A stretch of 11,400 nt of DNA from DASSWG01 sp035704905 (GTDB taxonomy: Bacteria; Bacteroidota; Bacteroidia; Flavobacteriales; Flavobacteriaceae), in NCBI GenBank assembly GCA_035704905.1, contig DASSWN010000040.1, positions 1 to 11,400 of the forward strand, in the 5' to 3' direction. The notes beneath the pieces were generated by a model, which was not told the DNA's origin, did no database searches, and worked only from the letters and a program-made list of their open reading frames with translations. Below are positions 6,588-11,400 of this stretch, in pieces. Both the position numbers and the translations under genes were made by a program. Every line of letters begins with the position of its first letter. Position 1 is the first letter of the stretch.

Positions 6588-7070
6588 CTACTTCAAAACT
6601 TCTTTTGAGCCGTCCATGACTTTTTGTTTCAAACCTTCTTTAAAGGCCAAAATTTTATCCAAGGTACATTTATCCGCGATACCGATAATCTGCGCTGCGA
6701 GAATCCCCGCATTTTTTGCGCCATCCAATGCAACGGTCGCAACAGGAACTCCGCCCGGCATTTGCAGAATGGAAAGAACCGAATCCCAGCCGTCTATGGA
6801 ATTTCTTGATTTTATGGGAACTCCGATCACAGGAAGTGGCGAAAGGGATGCGATCATTCCAGGCAAATGAGCCGCTCCCCCGGCACCTGCGATTATTACT
6901 TTGATGCCGCGCTCGTGCGCCCTTTTTCCGTAATCGTACATTTTCTCGGGAGTTCGATGGGCAGAAACAATATCTGTTTCCACTTCAATATCAAATCCTT
7001 TCAGAATATCGATGGCCTCTTGCATGACCGGAAGATCACTGGTGCTGCCCATTATAACGGCTACTTTCAT
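6588..7070 (-). CDS. purE: N5-CAIR mutase (class I PurE)
   Basis: Converts N5-carboxyaminoimidazole ribonucleotide to CAIR in de novo purine synthesis; cytoplasmic, octameric in relatives. The protein has 160 residues. Motifs in order are GSTSD (8-12), SAHRTP with the conserved catalytic-site His38, AGAGGAAHLPGM (61-72), GVP, and SILQMPGGVPVATVA. The presence of purK beside it and the class I sequence pattern argue for the mutase rather than the class II carboxylase that uses CO2 directly. It lies 24 bp after the purK stop in a two-gene minus-strand operon, and its product acts on the PurK product. It converges on the Xre gene across 60 bp with no strong terminator. Confidence 0.97.
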   Translation of the reverse strand: MKVAVIMGSTSDLPVMQEAIDILKGFDIEVETDIVSAHRTPEKMYDYGKRAHERGIKVIIAGAGGAAHLPGMIASLSPLPVIGVPIKSRNSIDGWDSVLSILQMPGGVPVATVALDGAKNAGILAAQIIGIADKCTLDKILAFKEGLKQKVMDGSKEVLK

Positions 7071-7094
7071 AGTTCAAGGTTTAAAATTCAAGGT

Positions 7095-8258
7095 TCAGGG
7101 TTCTTTACTTATAACGTGAATCGTTTTCTTCACTTCTTCCGCAATTTTTCGTGCTTCGTTCAAATCTTTGTTCACGATGGTTACATGGCCCATTTTTCGA
7201 AACGGCCTTGTAAGTTTTTTCCCGTAAATATGCGGTGTAACACCTTTCAGTCCAAGAATTTCTTCCATATTTTGATATACCACATTTCCTTCGTGGTTTT
7301 CACTACCGACCAGATTCACCATCACCGCGCCAACTTTGCTTTCGGTATTCCCCAACGGCAAATCCAAAATCGCGCGAATGTGCTGCTCAAACTGATTCGT
7401 ATAACTTCCTTCGATACTGTAATGGCCGCTGTTGTGTGGCCGTGGCGCAACCTCGTTCACCAAAATTTCATCGTCTTTTGTTTGAAACATTTCAACAGCC
7501 AATAAGCCTACGTGATCAAAAGCCTCCGAAACTTTTAAAGCGATATTTCTGGCTTTTTCCGCTACTTTTTCATCGATTCGTGCGGGGCAAATCACATATT
7601 CCACTTGGTTTGCTTCCGGATGAAACTCCATTTCCACCACCGGATAAGTTTTCATTTCACCTGAAACATTTCGCGCAACAATGACGGACAATTCATTTTT
7701 AAATCGAATCATTTCTTCCACAATACAAGCCACATCGGGCAAGGGTATTGCATCTTCATCATTTCCAATAACGCTTACGCCTTTTCCATCGTAACCGCCC
7801 GTGGCGCTTTTCCACACAAAAGGGAAAGCCAATTTTTTCAATACAAGGGCTTCGGTCATTTCTGCTTTTGTACTGAAAAAGTGAAAGTTGGCCGTGGGGA
7901 TTTTATGTTTTTTATAAAATTCCTTCTGAACCGATTTATCCTGTATTTTTCGCAACGTTTCCGATGCGGGAAAAACTTTCTTCCCTTCTTTTTCCAATTG
8001 TTCCAAAGCTTCTACATTCACCGATTCAATTTCGAAGGTCAGCACATCCACATTTCGGCCAAATTGCAACACTGTATCGTAATCTATTAAATCCCCTTGT
8101 TCAAAATAATTGCATGAAATGCGGCACGGAGCTTCTTCGTTTGGGTCTAAAACATGGGTTTGAATATCGAATTTTCGGGTTTCATAAAGCATCATTTTGC
8201 CCAATTGACCGCCGCCCAAAATTCCCAATTTGAAATCGCTCGAAAAATATTTTTTCAT
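7095..8258 (-). CDS. purK: N5-CAIR synthetase (ATP-grasp PurK)
   Basis: Makes N5-CAIR from AIR, bicarbonate and ATP, the step before PurE. From ATG 8258 the protein has 387 residues and begins MKKYFSSDFKLGILGGGQLGKMM, placing GGGQLG at 15-20 as expected. ATP-grasp features include FEIESVN, the glycine-rich loop SATGGYDGKG, and the metal/ATP-site NEVAPRPHNSGHYSIE. An earlier in-frame ATG at 8354 is rejected. Its 32 extra residues are not family-like, and they would cross the -7 box at 8280-8287 and the palindrome, and reach to within about 15 bp of the hpt start. purE follows after 24 bp. This is the upstream gene of the purKE operon, divergent from hpt. Confidence 0.97.
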   Translation of the reverse strand: MKKYFSSDFKLGILGGGQLGKMMLYETRKFDIQTHVLDPNEEAPCRISCNYFEQGDLIDYDTVLQFGRNVDVLTFEIESVNVEALEQLEKEGKKVFPASETLRKIQDKSVQKEFYKKHKIPTANFHFFSTKAEMTEALVLKKLAFPFVWKSATGGYDGKGVSVIGNDEDAIPLPDVACIVEEMIRFKNELSVIVARNVSGEMKTYPVVEMEFHPEANQVEYVICPARIDEKVAEKARNIALKVSEAFDHVGLLAVEMFQTKDDEILVNEVAPRPHNSGHYSIEGSYTNQFEQHIRAILDLPLGNTESKVGAVMVNLVGSENHEGNVVYQNMEEILGLKGVTPHIYGKKLTRPFRKMGHVTIVNKDLNEARKIAEEVKKTIHVISKEP

Positions 8259-8279
8259 TGGAAGTTCATTCAGTTTGCA

Positions 8280-8287
8280 CAAAAATA
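8280..8287 (-). promoter_or_regulatory. Candidate -7 box of purKE
   Basis: On the minus strand TATTTTTG exactly fits TAnnTTTG and would start transcription near 8273, about 15 nt before purK. The expected -33 region falls on the outer arm of the 8290-8314 palindrome, which holds TGTTT instead of a clean TTTG. Confidence 0.5.
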
Positions 8288-8289
8288 AT

Positions 8290-8314
8290 TGTTTCCGTGG
8301 GATTAGCGGAAACA
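8290..8314. promoter_or_regulatory. Palindrome in the purK/hpt divergent promoter region
   Basis: TGTTTCCG (8290-8297) and CGGAAACA (8307-8314) are perfect 8-bp inverted arms with a 9-bp spacer. They occupy the -33/-7 spacer of the candidate purK promoter and lie upstream of the candidate hpt promoter. Position and symmetry suggest a binding site for a dimeric regulator. The sequence does not resemble the E. coli PurR site. Inference only. Confidence 0.5.
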
Positions 8315-8338
8315 TTCCGAATTTAAATCGGCAATCAC

Positions 8339-8346
8339 TATCTTTG
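8339..8346 (+). promoter_or_regulatory. Candidate -7 box of hpt-adk
   Basis: TATCTTTG exactly fits TAnnTTTG. The start would be near 8353, about 15 nt before the hpt ATG at 8368. No TTG or TTTG is present at 17-23 bp upstream, so the promoter may be weak or need an activator. Confidence 0.5.
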
Positions 8347-8367
8347 CAAACCATAAACCGCCTTGGA

Positions 8368-8904
8368 ATGTTGAAATTATATGATTTGGAGTTTGTTCCT
8401 CTTATTCCACAAGCGGAAATAGCAGCGGCGGTGCAAAAAATTTCTGACAGTATTTTAAAGGATTTTCACGATGAAATTCCGATATTCGTTGGCATTTTAA
8501 ATGGTTCGTTCATGTTTATTTCCGATTTGGTCAAACAATATCCGGGCAAATGCGAAGTCGATTTTGTTAAGATGAAATCGTATGTCGGCACCGAATCCAC
8601 AGGAAAAATAAAGGAAATTATTGGTCTTGGAAACCCTAATGGGAAACCATTGATTATTGTGGAAGATATTATCGATACGGGGAACACTATTGAAAATATC
8701 GTTAATACCTTAGAAAAAACGGGTGTTTCGAATTATAAAATCGCCAGCTTGTTTTTGAAACCGGAAGTATATAAAAAACCATACAAAATTGATTATCTGG
8801 GAATGGAAATCCCCAACAAATTTATTGTTGGATATGGATTGGATTATAATGGTTTGGGACGAAATTTACCCGAAGTCTTTCAATTAAAGAATAAAATAAA
8901 ATGA
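8368..8904 (+). CDS. hpt: Hypoxanthine phosphoribosyltransferase
   Basis: Salvages hypoxanthine (and usually guanine) with PRPP to IMP or GMP; cytoplasmic. From ATG 8368 (MLKLYDLEF) the protein has 178 residues, the normal size. IFVGILNGSFMF is near the N-terminus, KSYVGTESTGKIKEI is the flexible active-site loop, and VEDIIDTGNT (98-107) is the PRPP-binding motif with the two acidic residues. DYLGMEIPNKFIVGYGLDYNG covers the base-binding end. In-frame upstream codons from 8230 are rejected because they run through the -7 box and the divergent promoter region. The stop overlaps the adk start (ATGA), so hpt and adk are translationally coupled. It shares its promoter region with purKE, joining salvage and synthesis of purines. 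Confidence 0.96.
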   Translation: MLKLYDLEFVPLIPQAEIAAAVQKISDSILKDFHDEIPIFVGILNGSFMFISDLVKQYPGKCEVDFVKMKSYVGTESTGKIKEIIGLGNPNGKPLIIVEDIIDTGNTIENIVNTLEKTGVSNYKIASLFLKPEVYKKPYKIDYLGMEIPNKFIVGYGLDYNGLGRNLPEVFQLKNKIK

Positions 8905-9473
8905 TAAACATCGTATTGTTTGGCCCTCCCGGCGCGGGAAAAGGTACCCAAGCTGAAATTTTGAAAAACAAATACAATTTGGTGCATATTTCCACGGGAG
9001 ACCTTTTTCGAAATAACATCAAAAACTCCACCGACCTCGGGATTTTGGCAAAAAGTTATATGGAAAAAGGTCATTTGGTACCCGATGAAGTAACCATAAA
9101 AATGTTGAAAGCCGAAGTGGAGAAAAACTTGGATTCCAACGGGTTTATTTTTGACGGTTTCCCGAGAACAATTGCCCAAGCCGAGGCGTTGACCAAATTA
9201 TTGGCCGAAGAAATGTTGAAAATCGATGCCATGATTGCCTTGGAAGTGGACGATGAAATATTGGTTGAACGCTTGACACAGCGAGGAAAGACTTCGGGTC
9301 GAACCGATGATGGAAACGAAGAAATAATTCGGGAGCGCATCAATGAATATTATCGAAAAACCGATATTCTAAAAGAACACTACCAGAAGAAAGACAAATA
9401 TTATGGCGTAAACGGGGTTGGGAATATTGATGAAATTACCGATCGTTTGAGCCATGTAATCGACACTTTGTAG
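8901..9473 (+). CDS. adk: Adenylate kinase, short-LID form
   Basis: Catalyses ATP + AMP to 2 ADP, needed for all adenine nucleotide supply; cytoplasmic. The protein has 190 residues. The P-loop GPPGAGKGT is at 8-16, STGDLFR is the AMP-binding segment, and FDGFPRT has D85 and R89. The LID is short: LTQRGKTSGRTDDGNEE goes straight on to RERINEYY, without the about 27-residue insertion and zinc cysteines of long-form enzymes. The short form is usual in Bacteroidota. It overlaps the hpt stop by 4 bp and is followed after 80 bp by obg. Confidence 0.98.
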   Translation: MINIVLFGPPGAGKGTQAEILKNKYNLVHISTGDLFRNNIKNSTDLGILAKSYMEKGHLVPDEVTIKMLKAEVEKNLDSNGFIFDGFPRTIAQAEALTKLLAEEMLKIDAMIALEVDDEILVERLTQRGKTSGRTDDGNEEIIRERINEYYRKTDILKEHYQKKDKYYGVNGVGNIDEITDRLSHVIDTL

Positions 9474-9553
9474 CAGATTCACCGAATTTTGAACCTTGCC
9501 ACCGAGAATATTTTCTCAATAAACAGCTTACACAATAGATAACGCGCTCTAAA

Positions 9554-10552
9554 ATGACCGAAGGAAATTTTGTCGATTACGTAAAAATTCACACCACTTC
9601 TGGGAAAGGAGGTGCAGGCTCACGTCATTTGCGGCGCGAGAAATATATTGCCAAAGGTGGTCCCGATGGTGGCGATGGTGGTCGTGGCGGGCATGTAATT
9701 TTGCGCGGTGACAAAAATTTGTGGACACTTTTTCATTTAAAATTCAAACGGCATGTTCGTGCCACCCACGGCGAACATGGCGGAAAACAAACAAGTACGG
9801 GTGCCAATGGCGACGATGTTTATGTAGATGTTCCTTTGGGAACGGTTGTGCGCGACACGGAAACCAATGAAATTTTGTTGGAAATCACCGAAAACGGACA
9901 AGAACATATTATTGCCCGCGGCGGAATGGGCGGTTTGGGAAACAATCATTTTAAAAGTGCCACAAATCAAACCCCACGTTATGCCCAGCCCGGCATGGAA
10001 GGCGAAGAAAGGAATATTACCTTGGAACTCAAAATTTTGGCCGATGTCGGGTTGGTAGGTTTTCCAAATGCGGGGAAATCCACTTTGCTCTCTGTGGTAA
10101 CGGCGGCCAAACCGAAAATCGCAAATTATGAATTCACCACTTTGAAACCCAATTTGGGAATCGTCCAGTACCGCAATTACCAAACTTTTGTTATGGCCGA
10201 TATTCCCGGCATTATTGAAGGTGCGGCCGAGGGAAAAGGATTGGGCCACCGATTTTTGCGGCATATTGAACGAAATTCCATTCTTTTGTTTCTAATTCCT
10301 GCAGATGCACCGAATGTGAAAGAGCAGTATGAAATTTTATTGGATGAACTACGCCGCTACAACCCGGAATTGCTGCATAAAGACCGTTTGATGGCCATTT
10401 CGAAAAGTGATTTGTTGGATGAAGAGCTAAAAGCTGAACTGAAAATTCAACTCGATCGCGAATTTCCCGATATTCCGTACGTTTTTATTTCTGCCGTTGC
10501 GCAACAAGGCTTGCAGGAGCTGAAAGATCGGCTTTGGTCACTTTTGAATTAG
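9554..10552 (+). CDS. obg: Obg/CgtA family GTPase
   Basis: Essential GTPase of late 50S ribosome assembly, also tied to (p)ppGpp responses. The protein has 332 residues. The N-terminal glycine-rich Obg fold is about 1-158 (GGPDGGDGGRGGHV, GEHGGKQTSTGANGDDV, GGMGGLGNNHFKSA). The G domain has G1 GFPNAGKST at 169-177, G3 DIPG at 216-219 and G5 ISAVA at 312-316. At the G4 position the usual NKxD is SKSD (283-286). From memory Ser at this place is common in Bacteroidota Obg, and Lys and Asp are kept. There is no extra C-terminal OCT domain or acidic tail. It follows adk by 80 bp; that gap holds a 5-bp inverted repeat (GAGAA/TTCTC, 9504-9517) but no clear promoter, so cotranscription with adk is plausible. 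Confidence 0.97.
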   Translation: MTEGNFVDYVKIHTTSGKGGAGSRHLRREKYIAKGGPDGGDGGRGGHVILRGDKNLWTLFHLKFKRHVRATHGEHGGKQTSTGANGDDVYVDVPLGTVVRDTETNEILLEITENGQEHIIARGGMGGLGNNHFKSATNQTPRYAQPGMEGEERNITLELKILADVGLVGFPNAGKSTLLSVVTAAKPKIANYEFTTLKPNLGIVQYRNYQTFVMADIPGIIEGAAEGKGLGHRFLRHIERNSILLFLIPADAPNVKEQYEILLDELRRYNPELLHKDRLMAISKSDLLDEELKAELKIQLDREFPDIPYVFISAVAQQGLQELKDRLWSLLN

Positions 10553-10559
10553 AAGAGCG

Positions 10560-10591
10560 AAAAAGGGAAAGAGTTAAAAAGGGAAAAAGTT
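10560..10591. repeat. Two tandem copies of a 16-bp unit after obg
   Basis: AAAAAGGGAAAGAGTT (10560-10575) is followed directly by AAAAAGGGAAAAAGTT (10576-10591), differing at one base. It begins 8 bp after the obg stop, in the spacer before the lipoprotein gene. It looks like a slippage or duplication product; no function is evident. Confidence 0.75.
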
Positions 10592-10621
10592 AAATATTTC
10601 CTCGGTATTTTTCGTTTTTGT

Positions 10622-10637
10622 AATTTTCCTGAAAATT
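10622..10637. promoter_or_regulatory. Inverted repeat just before the lipoprotein start
   Basis: AATTTTC-CT-GAAAATT is a perfect 7-bp inverted repeat ending 6 bp before ATG 10644. It could be an operator or a weak hairpin over the translation start. A/T-rich symmetry of this size can arise by chance. A weak -7-like TATTTTTC lies upstream at 10606-10613. Confidence 0.3.
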
Positions 10638-10643
10638 GCACCA

Positions 10644-11177
10644 ATGAGAAAAACCTATTTTTCTGGATTTGTATTCCTCCTTTTGTTCGGATGCGCGGCG
10701 CCACAAATTTTTTATGATTACGATGTGCAAACAGATTTTTCCGTGTATAAAACCTATAATTTTTATACGGACATGGAAACCGGCCTAAATGATTTGGACG
10801 ATGAACGCGTTTTTGTGGCGATTGATTCGGCATTGACAAAAAAAGGAATTCATCTTTCCACGACACCCGATTTTAAAGTAAATTTCTATGCATCCTATTT
10901 TGAAAAACCAAGTGGAAGCCGTATTGGTTTGGGATTTGGCAGCGGTGGCGGCGGAATTGGAATTGGCGTTTCGGGCGGAATCCCGGTAGGCGCGCCAGAT
11001 GTTTATATGCATCTGACAATCGAATTTGTGGAATGGCCGTCCAATGTGCTTTATTGGCAAACCGTGATCGAAAGCCGATTCAATCCGAATATGAGTCCGG
11101 AAGAGCGCTCGGCATATTTCCAAAATATCATCTTGAAAGCCTTGGAAAAATATCCACCGGAAAAAGGGAAGAAGTAA
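10644..11177 (+). CDS. DUF4136 family lipoprotein
   Basis: A 177-residue exported protein. The signal peptide is short: positively charged start (MRKTY), hydrophobic core, and lipobox LLFGCA with the lipidated cysteine at C17. The mature part begins with the DUF4136 pattern, FYDYDVQTDFSVYKTYNF, and ends with LYWQTVIESRFNPNMSPEERSAYFQNIILKALEKYPPE, both usual for the family. Between them is an unusually glycine-rich stretch at 93-117 (RIGLGFGSGGGGIGIGVSGG then IPVGA). DUF4136 lipoproteins are common in Bacteroidota and likely anchored to the outer membrane by their lipid; function is unknown. It follows obg by 91 bp and probably has its own promoter. Confidence 0.92.
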   Translation: MRKTYFSGFVFLLLFGCAAPQIFYDYDVQTDFSVYKTYNFYTDMETGLNDLDDERVFVAIDSALTKKGIHLSTTPDFKVNFYASYFEKPSGSRIGLGFGSGGGGIGIGVSGGIPVGAPDVYMHLTIEFVEWPSNVLYWQTVIESRFNPNMSPEERSAYFQNIILKALEKYPPEKGKK

Positions 11178-11237
11178 TGTTTCTATAATATCAAGTAAAA
11201 TCTTCGAATAAAATCCAACATCGTTAAAAATAAAAAA

Positions 11238-11261
11238 TGCTTCCCAAATAATTGGAAAGCA
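11238..11261 (-). terminator. Intrinsic terminator for a minus-strand transcript
   Basis: On the minus strand, arms TGCTTTCCAA and TTGGGAAGCA pair over 10 bp (one G-U pair) around a TTAT loop. They are followed at once by TTTTTTATTTTT (11237-11226). On the plus strand the wobble becomes a C-A mismatch and there is no T run, so it works leftward. It implies a minus-strand gene entering from the right, convergent with the lipoprotein gene. Confidence 0.78.
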
Positions 11262-11267
11262 ATCCTG

Positions 11268-11300
11268 TCCTAAACGATTTTAGGAGGAGTTAAATTTAAC
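11268..11300. repeat. Adjacent hairpin and palindrome in the right-hand non-coding stretch
   Basis: TCCTAAA-CGAT-TTTAGGA (11268-11285) is a perfect 7-bp hairpin with a 4-nt loop, and GTTAAATTTAAC (11289-11300) is a perfect 12-bp palindrome. Both lie just upstream, in minus-strand terms, of the terminator at 11238-11261. They may be part of a structured 3' untranslated region or a small RNA. The rest of 11178-11336 holds nothing I can support. Confidence 0.5.
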
Positions 11301-11336
11301 GCTTTCATTGGTTTCCCCTGTCGTTTTTTCTTTTTT

Positions 11337-11400
11337 TTAAAACAGAACCCCCTGTTGTATTTTTTGTTTTGGCGGCGGATGGTCATCGAACGGTTTGTCC
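11337..11400 (-). CDS. Possible C-terminal end of a convergent gene, cut by the window edge
   Basis: On the minus strand one frame reads 20 sense codons (DKPFDDHPPPKQKIQQGVLF) to a TAA at 11339-11337. Another frame is closed by TGA within six codons. A third stays open further but is dominated by Lys and Arg from an A-rich tract. The terminator 75 bp further on supports a gene ending here. The stretch is too short to assign a family, and a non-coding RNA is an alternative. Confidence 0.4.
   Translation of the reverse strand, partial: DKPFDDHPPPKQKIQQGVLF

Noticed and set aside
6867..7505. A 212-codon plus-strand open frame opposite purE and purK
   Set aside because: It spans two well-supported genes on the other strand, including both their ends, and its His/Phe/Asn-rich composition looks like antisense of coding sequence.
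9474..9553. Separate obg promoter or terminator in the adk-obg gap
   Set aside because: The GAGAA/TTCTC repeat has a 5-bp stem without a T run, and no TAnnTTTG box is present.
9737..10264. A 175-codon minus-strand open frame opposite obg
   Set aside because: Obg is certain in this stretch, and the antisense translation shows no domain or start context.
11360..11400. tRNA-like or other stable RNA end suggested by a GTTCGA string on the minus strand
   Set aside because: No matching acceptor stem, T-stem or CCA end can be formed around it; a short coding end fits better.

Overview
This window looks like a piece of a Flavobacteriia (Bacteroidota) chromosome. The evidence is moderately A+T-rich DNA, almost no Shine-Dalgarno sequences before the starts, several copies of the Bacteroidota -7 promoter box (TAnnTTTG), and gene families and orders typical of this class: tdk-alr, a YtxH/holin-like/DUF6327 trio, DUF2975 plus a small Xre regulator, purE-purK facing hpt-adk-obg, and DUF4136 lipoproteins. 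I cannot name the genus. Nearly all genes are core housekeeping genes. I see no tRNA, rRNA, CRISPR array, transposase or prophage.

Layout: 1-752 (minus) holds most of a conserved clade-specific protein that runs off the left edge. It is transcribed divergently from tdk (thymidine kinase) and alr (alanine racemase), which overlap by one base. Converging on alr is a minus-strand membrane/stress trio: YtxH-like protein, holin-like two-helix protein and DUF6327 protein. Next is glnS on the minus strand, interrupted in frame by a 21-bp palindromic repeat insertion. Divergent from glnS is a DUF2975 membrane protein with its small Xre-type regulator, behind a promoter carrying repeated CGATA half-sites.

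The second half is a purine nucleotide cluster. purK-purE (AIR to CAIR) run leftward. hpt (hypoxanthine salvage), adk (AMP/ADP interconversion) and the GTPase gene obg run rightward. The purK/hpt gap has a -7 box for each direction and a palindrome between them. A DUF4136 lipoprotein gene follows obg. The right edge holds a strong minus-strand terminator and probably the last codons of a convergent gene.

Functionally the window combines DNA precursor salvage (tdk), cell-wall D-alanine supply (alr), envelope stress (trio, DUF2975), translation (glnS), purine synthesis and salvage, and ribosome assembly (obg). I found no clear new multi-gene system. The best leads are small: the repeat inserted inside glnS, and the candidate operators at the DUF2975, purK/hpt and YtxH promoters.
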